The position numbers were made by a program, and so were the translations under genes. From Bacillota bacterium (lineage in GTDB: Bacteria; Bacillota; Clostridia; Oscillospirales; Oscillospiraceae): a stretch of DNA of 36,035 nt. Shown here in pieces: positions 1-7,027 of the stretch. Numbering within the stretch: the stretch's first letter is position 1; the number at the start of each line of letters is the position of its first letter. The DNA lies in contig JAQXVF010000059.1 of assembly GCA_029224785.1 (NCBI GenBank), positions 1-36,035 on the forward strand, given 5' to 3'. Below the pieces are notes generated by a model, which saw only the letters and a program-made list of their open reading frames with translations, had not been told where the DNA came from and ran no database searches.

Positions 1-1
1 C

Positions 2-217
2 AACCACATCCTGCCCTTGATTTATACCTCCTTCAAAGTACCATGTATATCCCTTTGGATCCGCTTCTGCAAGAAATACGGTGTCGCAGCACTTCACAGC
101 AATGTGGAAGAATTGTATCGCCATCTGCTGAACCGGGATAAAGAAGGCGCAAGACGCTGGAGCAATGTATATTTAGCAGAGGCCATCAATGGTACTCAGC
201 AGATCTATAAAGCATAA
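2..217 (+). CDS. C-terminal end of an unrecognised protein (cut by window edge)
   Basis: An open frame runs in from the left edge and stops with TAA at 215-217, giving 71 residues. A TTG at 17 could be read as a start, but no ribosome site precedes it and the frame is open to the edge, so this is more likely the tail of a longer gene. The visible part has a short hydrophobic stretch, then a basic, helical-looking tail (VEELYRHLLNRDKEGARRW) ending in QQIYKA. I do not recognise the family. It is followed by a hairpin with a T-run at 320-359, which could end its transcript. Confidence 0.5.
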   Translation, partial: NHILPLIYTSFKVPCISLWIRFCKKYGVAALHSNVEELYRHLLNRDKEGARRWSNVYLAEAINGTQQIYKA

Positions 218-319
218 TCAATCTGCACAAACCAGTTATTAAGAACCTTGGTCACGCTTTTCATTGCAGATTTTTGGCAGGTAAGGAATTTGTATTTCCA
301 ATGCCTGTCTATCAGAAAG

Positions 320-359
320 GGACTGTTGCAAAACGTAAGTTTTGCAGCAGTCCTCATTT
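320..359. terminator. Bidirectional hairpin between converging genes
   Basis: Arms at 320-334 (GGACTGTTGCAAAAC) and 339-353 (GTTTTGCAGCAGTCC) pair over 15 positions with one G-T wobble and a four-base loop. The plus strand continues into CATTTTTCC, as in an intrinsic terminator. The minus strand continues into CCTTTCTG, which is weaker. It sits between the plus-strand gene ending at 217 and the minus-strand ars operon ending at 415, so it can serve both. The outer bases also resemble the ends of some insertion sequences (see findings). Confidence 0.65.
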
Positions 360-414
360 TTCCTTCCGTGGCAGTTTTCTGTTGTGTCTAAGGGGTAAAA
401 GAACAGCCTGTGGT

Positions 415-813
415 TTATTTGGAGCATAGCCTTGCCTTCAAACCGAGGACCTTTTCTTCGATCTGCCGGATGGTTTCCAGGAACGCTTCGTCGCTCTTTC
501 CGGTGGGATCCTCCAGGCCCCAATCCTCCCGACATTGACAGGGCAGGGAGGGGCACTGGACGTTACAGCCCATGGTGATCACCACATCCACAGTCGGCAG
601 GTCGGACAGGAGCTTGCTGTGCTGTCCCTCCGCCTCCATATCGATGTGATGCGTCTGCTTTAGCAGACGCACGGCGTCCGGATTGATATGGTCTTTCTGT
701 TCCGTCCCTGCGGAATAGCTTTGAAATACATCTGCCGCCAGATGCCGCCCCAGGGCTTCCGCGATCTGGCTGCGGCAGGAATTGTGGACACAGATGAATG
801 CAACCTTTTGCAT
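415..813 (-). CDS. arsC: Arsenate reductase, low-molecular-weight phosphatase fold
   Basis: A protein of 132 residues that should reduce arsenate to arsenite in the cytoplasm. The N-terminus carries the phosphatase loop CVHNSCR (C8 to R14, the CX5R motif). The general-acid loop is EDPTGKSDE with D102. Further cysteines at C83, C87, C92 and C94 are candidates for the disulfide relay of thioredoxin-coupled ArsC. I start at the ATG at 813 (MQKVAF). The frame is open further upstream, but that part lies in the previous gene. The gap to the thioredoxin-like gene is four bases, so the two are coupled, and that protein is a plausible reductant. It is the last gene of the operon. A related protein tyrosine phosphatase is the alternative, but the ars context favours arsenate. 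Confidence 0.9.
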   Translation of the reverse strand: MQKVAFICVHNSCRSQIAEALGRHLAADVFQSYSAGTEQKDHINPDAVRLLKQTHHIDMEAEGQHSKLLSDLPTVDVVITMGCNVQCPSLPCQCREDWGLEDPTGKSDEAFLETIRQIEEKVLGLKARLCSK

Positions 814-817
814 ACAG

Positions 818-1213
818 TTACCCCAGCTTGCGCAGCAGCTTCTCCACATCGGCGGCCTTCAGCACCTTGCCCATGGAGACGACCTGATCGTTGACCACGA
901 TGGCAGGCATGGACATGACGCCGTATTCCATGACCTTTTCCATGTCGGTGATGTATTCCACCTCAATGTTCAGTCCCAGAGATGCCGCAGCGGCTTTCGC
1001 GTTCTCATACTGCTCGTGGCAGGATTTGCAGCCGGCCCCAAGGACCTTGATGCAGCAGATGCCCTCCACGGGAGCGCCGCAGCAGCAACCGGATGCGTTC
1101 TCCTTGGAAGCGGAGCCGCAGCAGGTGTTTTCTTCTGCCTTGGGTTCAGAGCCGCAGCAGCAGGCGGGAGACTTCTTTTCTTCCTTTTTCTTTCCAAAAT
1201 GGAACAGTGACAT
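818..1213 (-). CDS. Thioredoxin-like protein with cysteine-rich N-terminal extension
   Basis: 131 residues. The C-terminal part (about 52-131) looks like the small archaeal/bacterial thioredoxin family (MTH895/TM0996 type), with active-site motif C62-K-S-C65 and a cis-proline context SMPAIVV (P103). The first 55 residues are unusual: a Lys-rich start followed by Cys clusters C18-C20, C31-C32, C43-C45 and C53-C54, set in repeated CCG units. The start at 1213 has GGAGG upstream. Placed between a permease/FeS pair and arsC, it probably supplies reducing power to ArsC. I infer that the Cys clusters could bind arsenite or another soft metal. Confidence 0.85.
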   Translation of the reverse strand: MSLFHFGKKKEEKKSPACCCGSEPKAEENTCCGSASKENASGCCCGAPVEGICCIKVLGAGCKSCHEQYENAKAAAASLGLNIEVEYITDMEKVMEYGVMSMPAIVVNDQVVSMGKVLKAADVEKLLRKLG

Positions 1214-1238
1214 AGTTTTTCCTCCGAAACAGATCATC

Positions 1239-1508
1239 TCATTTTGTTCCGCAGCAGCCGGATACTGCTGCAGGTTTCCCGTTTGGGGGCGTCCAGCCGG
1301 TGTCCTCTCCCACATAGGGGATGGCTCCCTGAGGGCACAGATTGCCGCAGCCGTGGCAGTGATCCACGCAGCCATCAGGATATACCACAACGGGGACGGG
1401 GAATCTCTCTTTGTCGCAGACACCGTGGGAGCATTTGCTGACGCAGCTTCCGCATTCCATACCGCTCAGAATGTCAATAACAGGGTACCATTTTTTGCGA
1501 GTTTTCAT
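1239..1508 (-). CDS. Small iron-sulfur (4Fe-4S-like) protein
   Basis: 89 residues with eight grouped cysteines. The first set is C19-X2-C22-X3-C26-X4-C31. The second is C47-X3-C51-X2-C54-X3-C58-P, the latter ending in the CP typical of ferredoxin clusters. A CC pair lies near the C-terminus (SGCCGTK). The spacing is not that of a standard 2[4Fe-4S] ferredoxin, so the cluster type is uncertain. It starts eight bases after the permease gene and is clearly co-transcribed. Its likely role is electron transfer or metal sensing within the arsenic operon. That role is inferred from position only. Confidence 0.7.
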   Translation of the reverse strand: MKTRKKWYPVIDILSGMECGSCVSKCSHGVCDKERFPVPVVVYPDGCVDHCHGCGNLCPQGAIPYVGEDTGWTPPNGKPAAVSGCCGTK

Positions 1509-1516
1509 TTCTCCAA

Positions 1517-2533
1517 TCAGACAAGGAAATATTGAATCGCATTAAAGAAATATCCCACGATCACGATGCCCAGGGTGCAGATCGCAATGAACAAACCCAG
1601 CAGCCTGGGCTTGACGGCCTTGCGCAGCATGATGATGGAAGGCAGGCTCAGGGTGGTCACCGCCATCATGAAGCTGAGGATGGTTCCCAACTGGGCACCC
1701 TTGGCAAGCAAAGCCTCCGCAACGGGGATGGTGCCGAAAATGTCGGCGTACATGGGCACGCCCACCAGAACAGCCAGGATCACACCCAGGGGATTTCGGC
1801 TTCCCAGAATGCTCTGAATCCAGGTTTCCGGAATCCAGTTGTGAATCACCGCGCCGATGCCCACACCAATGAGGATGTAGGGAAACACCTTTTGGAAGGT
1901 GCCCGCCACCTGCTCTTTTGCATACACCAGCCGGTCTTTGATTGTCAGGTTCGGCGCTTCAATGCCCACACCGCCCTTGGCTCTGCGGATGAATTCCGCT
2001 ACATGGTTTTCCATGTGCAGTTTCTCGATCAGCGTACCGCCGGCAACGGCAATCGCCAGACCGAGAACTACATAAATCACGGCGACCTTCGCCCCGAAGA
2101 TGCTCGTCAGCAGCACCAGGCTTCCCAAATCCACCATGGGGGAGGAAATCAGGAAAGAGAAGGTCACCCCCAGGGGCAGCCCGGCGCTGGTAAAGCCGAT
2201 AAACAGCGGGATGGAGGAGCAGGAGCAGAAAGGGGTCACCGTACCCAGCAGGGCGGCAACGATATTCGCCCAGATTCCCCGGAATCTTCCCAGGATCCGC
2301 TTGCTCCGCTCCGGCGGGAAATAGCTCTGGATGCAGGAGATCACGAAAATCAGGAAGCACAGCAGCACCGTGATTTTGATCACATCATAGAGGAAAAACC
2401 GGATACTCCCTCCCCAGCGGGATGCCGTATCCAGCCCCAGGGCAGACAGCCCTTTGCCGATGACGGCATTCAGCCACTTCATACCCAGAACTTCATTCTG
2501 GAAGAAGTCCCAGATGGATTTCAGAATTTGCAT
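1517..2533 (-). CDS. arsP: ArsP/UPF0718-type membrane permease
   Basis: 338 residues with about eight hydrophobic segments. Diagnostic for the ArsP/UPF0718 (DUF318) permeases is the motif TPFCSCSSIPLFIGF at about 100-114, with C103 and C105, followed by SSPMVDLGSLVLL. Characterised ArsP proteins export trivalent organoarsenicals, and relatives in ars operons may move arsenite. The true substrate cannot be read from sequence. The start at 2533 has AAGGG upstream. It is the second gene after arsR, 77 bases downstream, and its product probably works in the inner membrane next to the FeS and thioredoxin-like proteins encoded after it. Confidence 0.87.
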   Translation of the reverse strand: MQILKSIWDFFQNEVLGMKWLNAVIGKGLSALGLDTASRWGGSIRFFLYDVIKITVLLCFLIFVISCIQSYFPPERSKRILGRFRGIWANIVAALLGTVTPFCSCSSIPLFIGFTSAGLPLGVTFSFLISSPMVDLGSLVLLTSIFGAKVAVIYVVLGLAIAVAGGTLIEKLHMENHVAEFIRRAKGGVGIEAPNLTIKDRLVYAKEQVAGTFQKVFPYILIGVGIGAVIHNWIPETWIQSILGSRNPLGVILAVLVGVPMYADIFGTIPVAEALLAKGAQLGTILSFMMAVTTLSLPSIIMLRKAVKPRLLGLFIAICTLGIVIVGYFFNAIQYFLV

Positions 2534-2610
2534 GAATTCGTCCCTTTCAGATTGTCAGATAGCCAGATTTCGATACCGGGTGCGGATGAAGCGCCGTGCC
2601 GGAACAGGGA

Positions 2611-2919
2611 TTACGATCTGCAGGATGACTTGCTTTCACAGGCAGGATCCGCAGCAGTCAGGCCAGTCAGAAACGCCCGGGCAGTCTCTACGCCCTCCGG
2701 ACAGATGCGGTAGCGCATCCACTTGCCCTCCCTGCGGCCTGTGACGATGCCGGAATCACAGAGGATCTTCATGTGATGGGACAGGGTAGGCTGGCTGATA
2801 CTCATTTCCTCCAGCAGACGGCAGGCGCACTTTTCTCCGGTGCAAAGCAGCTTCAGGATGCGGATGCGGTTTTCATCGCAGAACGCTTTGAACATCAACG
2901 CGGTTTTTCGTTCGTCCAT
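2611..2919 (-). CDS. arsR: ArsR-family metalloregulatory repressor
   Basis: 102 residues, normal length for the family. A winged helix-turn-helix occupies roughly 15-75, with the recognition region SISQPTLSHHMKIL. The motif C31-A-C33 at the start of helix 3 is the classical arsenite-binding Cys-X-Cys (usual form CVCDL). More cysteines near the C-terminus (C94, C100) may add a ligand. I start at the ATG at 2919, preceded by AGGAGGTGTGCC. The frame extends upstream but runs through the promoter. It is the first gene of the operon and should repress its own promoter at 2948-2976, with release by arsenite or antimonite. Confidence 0.92.
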   Translation of the reverse strand: MDERKTALMFKAFCDENRIRILKLLCTGEKCACRLLEEMSISQPTLSHHMKILCDSGIVTGRREGKWMRYRICPEGVETARAFLTGLTAADPACESKSSCRS

Positions 2920-2941
2920 GGCACACCTCCTATTGAAGTTT

Positions 2942-2976
2942 ATCGATATTATATGCGATAGATTGATAATTGTCAA
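2942..2976 (-). promoter_or_regulatory. Sigma-A promoter and probable ArsR operator
   Basis: Read on the minus strand, TTGACA (2976-2971), a 17-base spacer, and TATAAT (2953-2948): a perfect consensus promoter for the ars operon. AT-rich half-sites TTATCAATC and TATCGATAA flank or overlap the -10 and are partly inverted with respect to each other, a plausible ArsR operator. The promoter is seen directly; the operator is inferred. Confidence 0.85.
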
Positions 2977-2984
2977 TCCGTTTG

Positions 2985-3019
2985 CAAAAAAACATTTGCC
3001 CCTTGAAAAGACGGGGCAA
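2985..3019 (-). terminator. Terminator downstream of the LysR gene
   Basis: On the minus strand TTGCCCC and GGGGCAA (3019-3013 and 3002-2996) form a seven-pair stem, followed by ATGTTTTTTTG. This is an intrinsic terminator for transcripts coming from the LysR gene. It insulates the ars promoter immediately downstream. Confidence 0.75.
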
Positions 3020-3078
3020 TCCGATAGAACAGAACGGTAAGTGATCGTCAAGCCAAATCGGTCAAAGGAGGCGCATCC

Positions 3079-3150
3079 ATGCGTGTGATCCGTATTACCG
3101 ACCTGACCCGTGACTACGGTCACGGAAAGGGCATCTTTAGAATCGGCATG
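3079..3150 (+). pseudogene. Stranded 5' end of an ABC-transporter ATPase gene
   Basis: A strong ribosome site (AAAGGAGG) precedes an ATG at 3079. The first codons read MRVIRITDLTRDYGHGKGIF, which strongly resembles the opening strand of ABC ATPases of the 'LTRDYG.GKGIF' type. After about 20 codons the resemblance ends. The frame goes on through the antisense of the LysR 3' end and stops at about 3252, with no Walker A. I read this as the remnant of an ABC ATPase gene whose body was deleted when the region was rearranged. A functional small peptide is possible but unlikely. Confidence 0.5.
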
Positions 3151-3163
3151 AATGCGCCGGAGC

Positions 3164-4039
3164 CTAACGATGCTCCCCCGAAAACCGTTCCGGCCCGAAA
3201 AACCAGCGGATCTTTTCGCGGATATCGGCGTATTTCAGGTAAACAATGTTGAATTCCCGGACCACGGATTCTCCCCGGATCGAGAACTTTGCCAGGCCCG
3301 GGTCGGAATCGGCAAGGATGTTATACACAAAGGACACGCCGAAGCCCTGCTTCACAAGATCCAGGATGATATGGAAGCTGGAAATGCAGATGTGCCGACG
3401 GAACCGCTGCAGAGACTCGTTGTAGCCCCGCAGCTCCTGCTCCAAAATGGCACGGGTGCCGGAGCCTGCCTCCCGGTGGATGATGGTTTCCTTCAGCAGT
3501 TCCTCCATGGTCACCTCCCGTCCGGCGAAGGGGTGATCCTTCCGGCAGATGCCCACGAAGGGCTCCCGGCGCAGGAGGATGCTGTCAAAGCGTGTTTTGT
3601 CGAAGAACCCTTCCACCGCGGCGAAATCCAGCTCGTTTCCCTCTAAAAGCCGCAGAAGGCGCTCGGTGTTGTCCACCAGCAGGGTCAGAGCGTTGTCCGG
3701 GCTTTGCAAATAACGGTGAATGTCTCCTTTCAGATAGTAGTCGCCGATGGTTTTGGTGGCGCCTACCCGGAGACTGTGGATGGGGTTGTTTTCCAGCTTT
3801 TCCCGAAGGTCCTGCTCCTGCAGTTTTGCCGCACGGGCATATTGTTCCAGCACGGCTGCCGCATCGGTTTTTACCAGACGACGGTTTTCGTATACAAACA
3901 GCTTCTGCCCATATTGATTCTCCAGAGAGTGGATCTGCTGGGTGACAGCGGGCTGGGTAATACCCAGGAAATCCGCGGTTTTCCGGAAATTCATTACCTT
4001 GCAGAGCAGCAAAAAGGTGTGGATGCGATGGTCCAGCAT
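3164..4039 (-). CDS. LysR-family transcriptional regulator
   Basis: 291 residues, standard length. The N-terminal helix-turn-helix (about 1-60) includes MNFRKTADFLGITQPAVTQQI. A periplasmic-binding-like effector domain follows (about 88-285). It faces away from a YeiH-type fragment and the sulfite reductase-like fusion gene, with 145 bases between the two starts. That is the usual arrangement for a LysR protein controlling its divergent neighbours. LysR regulators of the CysL/YeiE group often neighbour yeiH and respond to sulfur compounds, so this is probably a sulfite- or sulfur-linked regulator; the effector is inferred. AGGAGG lies before the ATG at 4039. Confidence 0.9.
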   Translation of the reverse strand: MLDHRIHTFLLLCKVMNFRKTADFLGITQPAVTQQIHSLENQYGQKLFVYENRRLVKTDAAAVLEQYARAAKLQEQDLREKLENNPIHSLRVGATKTIGDYYLKGDIHRYLQSPDNALTLLVDNTERLLRLLEGNELDFAAVEGFFDKTRFDSILLRREPFVGICRKDHPFAGREVTMEELLKETIIHREAGSGTRAILEQELRGYNESLQRFRRHICISSFHIILDLVKQGFGVSFVYNILADSDPGLAKFSIRGESVVREFNIVYLKYADIREKIRWFFGPERFSGEHR

Positions 4040-4052
4040 AGCGGCCTCCTCA

Positions 4053-4152
4053 ATAAAATAGTTTTATCATATTATTAGGCTTATTTAAGTTGATTTTATC
4101 ATAAACCTTATGCTATAATCAAGTAGCAATCGATAAAATAATACTTTATCGA
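4053..4152. promoter_or_regulatory. Divergent regulatory region with repeated GATAAA motifs
   Basis: A plus-strand promoter is visible: TTGATT at 4090-4095, an 18-base spacer, then TATAAT at 4114-4119 with an extended -10 TG. Just downstream is a perfect dyad, TCGATAAA at 4130-4137 and TTTATCGA at 4145-4152. A second short dyad, ATAAAA-TAG-TTTTAT, is at 4053-4067 close to the LysR start. TTTTATC or its complement occurs four times across the region. These are good candidates for LysR binding sites. Confidence 0.7.
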
Positions 4153-4184
4153 AAACAGAAAACAGAATATCCGGAGGAGTAACC

Positions 4185-4406
4185 ATGAGCGAAACCAAGA
4201 GTGGCGTGAAATGGGGCAAAGCCCTTGCCATTCTTGCAGGCTGGAAGCTGGGTGTCACGGAAAACACCTCCGTTCTTGTAGGCGGCGGCACCTGCATCTG
4301 CGGCGGCACCGCCATTGCCACCCTGAGCCGGATCATCAAGGCCAAGGAAGAAGAAATTGCCTTCGCCATGGCGGCGATCTTCCTGTTCGCAGGGTATATC
4401 GGATAA
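4185..4406 (+). pseudogene. Internal fragment of a YeiH/UPF0324-type transporter
   Basis: 73 codons with a good ribosome site (GGAGGAG) and a clean stop. Residues 13-70 match the conserved middle of YeiH-type putative sulfate/sulfite exporters: a GxxLG-like stretch, then GTCICGGTAIATLSRIIKAK and EEEIAFAMAAIFLF. Full-length members have about 320-350 residues, so both ends are missing. It lies between the LysR gene and the redox fusion gene, where yeiH-type genes often sit. It is either a decayed remnant that still provides a leader for the next gene, or a kept mini-membrane protein. The intact frame and ribosome site leave the second option open. Confidence 0.6.
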
Positions 4407-4444
4407 GTCAATTTTGAAATTCATTACATAAAGGAGTCAAGCAT

Positions 4445-7003
4445 ATGAACATTGTTGTCATTGGCGGCGTTGCCGCCGGTACCAAGACGGCTGCCAAGCT
4501 GATGCGTCAGGACCGCAGCGCCAAGGTCACCGTCTACACCAAGAGCAAGGACATTTCCTATGCCGGCTGCGGCCTGCCCTACTATGTGGGCGGCAGCATC
4601 GAGACCCGGGATGCGCTGATCGTCAACACCCCCGCCAAGTACATGGGCCTGACCGGTGTGGAGGTCAAGACCGAGATGGAGGCAACCTCGGTGGATGCCT
4701 CCGCCAAGACCGTGACCTTTGCCAACGGCGAGGTTGTGCGCTATGACAAGCTGGTCATCGCTACCGGCGCCGTGCCCTTTGTTCCCAACGTTGCCGGTGT
4801 CACCCTGCCCGGCGTGTTCACCATGCGTACCCCCGATGATGCCATTGGACTGCGGGCTTATGTGGACGAGAACAAGTGCCGCAGCGCCGTGGTTGTGGGC
4901 GGCGGCTTCATCGGTCTGGAAATTGCCGAGAACCTGCTTGCCAAGGGCCTGAAGGTCACCGTTGTGGATATGGCTTCTCAGGTCATGCCCAACCTGTTTG
5001 ACGCGGAAGTAGCCGATTATATCCGCCGTCAGCTTCAGGCGAAGGGCATCCGCATCGTGACCGGTGCCGGCCTGGAGGCCGTGCTGGGCAGCGATAAGGC
5101 CACCGGTATCCGCACCGGTGTGGGCGGCTTCGAGGCCGATGTGGTGGTGCTGGCCATCGGTGTTCGTCCCGCCACTGCATTCCTGAATGATTCCGGCATT
5201 GAGATGGTCAAGGGCACCATCGTCGTGGACAAGTACCAGAGAACCAATCTCAATGACATTTACGCCGTAGGCGACTGCGCCCAGGTGTACAACCGGATTA
5301 CCGGCAAGGGCCAGTGGTCCTCCATGGGCTCCACCGCCAACATTACCGGCCGTGTGCTGGCCAAGAACCTGACCGGTGCGGACGCTTCCTACGGCGGCTG
5401 CATGGGCACCGGCGTGGTCAAGCTGGCGGAGGGGCTGAACGCAGGCCGTACCGGCCTTACCGAGGAGCAGGCCAACTCTGCCGGCTATGACGTCATCACC
5501 GTTACCTGCGTCACCGACGACAAGGCCCACTACTATCCCGATGCGTCCACCTTTGTGACCAAGCTGATTGCGGACAGGGAAAGCCACAAGCTGCTGGGCA
5601 TTCAGGTGCTGGGCGGCGGCAGCGTGGATAAGATGGTGGATATCGCCGTCACCGGCATCGCCATGGGCGCCAGAATCGAGGACTTCGACACCCTGGATTT
5701 TGCATACGCACCTCCTTTCTCCACCGCCATCCATCCCTTCGTTCAGGCCTGCTACATTCTGGAAAACAAGCTCTCCGGCGAGTACGAGAGCATGACTCCT
5801 GCCGAGTACCTGGCCGGCAAGGCCAAGGGCTACAAGGTCATAGATGTCAGCCCCGCCCCCGCCATTCCCGGCGCAAAGTGGGTTGATCTCAGTAAGGTCA
5901 CCGGTCCCATCGAGGGGATTGCAAAGGACGAGAAGCTGCTGCTGGTCTGCGCCAAGGGCAAGCGGGGCTACTTCCTGCAGAATCGCCTGAAGTCCTTCGG
6001 CTACACGGCTACCCGGGCGCTGGAAGGCGGCCTGTTCGTGAACAATGTGAAGGTCACCTTTGAAGGCGGCAAGCTGCCTCCCGAGGAGATCAAGCGGGTC
6101 AAGGCGCTGGGCTGCCTGCAGGACAAGCGGTTCCCCGATGTGTTCAATGTGCGTATTATCACCCGCAACGGTAAGATCACTTCCGAGGAGCATCGGGTGG
6201 TTGCGGAGGCTGCCGATCGGTTCGGCTCCGGCGAGGTAACCATGACCACCCGTCTGACGCTGGAGATCCAGGGTGTCAAGCACGAGAACATCCAGCCCCT
6301 CATCGACTTTGTGGGCGAGCACGGCCTGCTCACCGGCGGCACCGGCTCCCTGGTCCGGCCCGTGGTCTCCTGTAAGGGTACCACCTGCCAGTACGGCCTC
6401 ATCGACACCTTCGGTCTGGCCGAGAAGATCCACGAGAAATTCTACATTGGCTACCACGGCGTGACCCTGCCCCATAAGTTCAAGATCGCGGTGGGCGGCT
6501 GTCCCAACAACTGCGTCAAGCCCGACCTGAACGATCTGGGCATCGTAGGCCAGAGAGTTCCCATGGTGGATTTCTCCAAGTGCCGCGGCTGTAAGATCTG
6601 CCAGGTGGAGAAAGCCTGCCCCATCAAGACCGCCAAGATGGTGGACGGCAAGATCCACATCGACGCCAACGAGTGCAACAACTGCGGCCGCTGCAAGGGC
6701 AAGTGCCCCTTCGGTGCGCTGGAGGAGTATCAGGAGGGCTACAAGATCCTCATCGGCGGCCGCTGGGGCAAGAAGGTTGCCCACGGCATCGCCCTGACCA
6801 AGCTCTTCACCACCGAGGAGGAGGTCATGGATACGATCGAGAAGGCAATCCTGCTGTTCCGTGACGAGGGCATCTCCGGCGAGCGGTTCGCTGACACCGT
6901 GGCCCGTCTGGGCTTCGAGTATGTCAACGAGAAGCTGCTGAGCGGCTCCATCGACAGGGAAGCTGCCCTGAAGAAGACTGTCAAGGGCGGTGCCACCTGC
7001 TGA
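4445..7003 (+). CDS. Fusion: CoA-disulfide-reductase-like flavoprotein, rhodanese, siroheme sulfite/nitrite reductase, 2[4Fe-4S]
   Basis: 852 residues in four modules. Residues 1-445 are a pyridine-nucleotide/FAD oxidoreductase of the CoA-disulfide reductase type: FAD motif GGVAAG, redox cysteine C42 in SYAGCGLPYYVGG, NAD motif VVGGGFIGLEIAENL. Residues 455-540 are a rhodanese with active loop C502-A-K-G-K-R. Residues 560-705 are a nitrite/sulfite reductase domain with siroheme/4Fe-4S cysteines C643, C648, C686 and C690. Residues 710-757 carry two ferredoxin clusters (C713, C716, C719, C725 and C744, C747, C750, C754). The layout suggests NAD(P)H electrons passing to siroheme for six-electron reduction of sulfite, perhaps with persulfide chemistry at C42/C502. 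NirB nitrite reductase is similar in size and partly in layout, so nitrite is the main alternative substrate. No signal peptide is seen, so it is cytoplasmic. AAGGAG precedes the ATG. Confidence 0.88.
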   Translation: MNIVVIGGVAAGTKTAAKLMRQDRSAKVTVYTKSKDISYAGCGLPYYVGGSIETRDALIVNTPAKYMGLTGVEVKTEMEATSVDASAKTVTFANGEVVRYDKLVIATGAVPFVPNVAGVTLPGVFTMRTPDDAIGLRAYVDENKCRSAVVVGGGFIGLEIAENLLAKGLKVTVVDMASQVMPNLFDAEVADYIRRQLQAKGIRIVTGAGLEAVLGSDKATGIRTGVGGFEADVVVLAIGVRPATAFLNDSGIEMVKGTIVVDKYQRTNLNDIYAVGDCAQVYNRITGKGQWSSMGSTANITGRVLAKNLTGADASYGGCMGTGVVKLAEGLNAGRTGLTEEQANSAGYDVITVTCVTDDKAHYYPDASTFVTKLIADRESHKLLGIQVLGGGSVDKMVDIAVTGIAMGARIEDFDTLDFAYAPPFSTAIHPFVQACYILENKLSGEYESMTPAEYLAGKAKGYKVIDVSPAPAIPGAKWVDLSKVTGPIEGIAKDEKLLLVCAKGKRGYFLQNRLKSFGYTATRALEGGLFVNNVKVTFEGGKLPPEEIKRVKALGCLQDKRFPDVFNVRIITRNGKITSEEHRVVAEAADRFGSGEVTMTTRLTLEIQGVKHENIQPLIDFVGEHGLLTGGTGSLVRPVVSCKGTTCQYGLIDTFGLAEKIHEKFYIGYHGVTLPHKFKIAVGGCPNNCVKPDLNDLGIVGQRVPMVDFSKCRGCKICQVEKACPIKTAKMVDGKIHIDANECNNCGRCKGKCPFGALEEYQEGYKILIGGRWGKKVAHGIALTKLFTTEEEVMDTIEKAILLFRDEGISGERFADTVARLGFEYVNEKLLSGSIDREAALKKTVKGGATC

Positions 7004-7027
7004 TCACACAGGAAATCCATGATTTCA

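Noticed and set aside
4424..6784. 786-codon antisense frame opposite the redox fusion gene
   Set aside because: Rich in H, G, A, L and V as expected for the complement of GC-biased codons. The plus-strand frame has complete motifs.
6359..7000. Redox fusion as an ordinary NirB nitrite reductase
   Set aside because: NirB has a BFD-like 2Fe-2S domain in the middle and no rhodanese or C-terminal 2[4Fe-4S]. Nitrite as a substrate remains possible.
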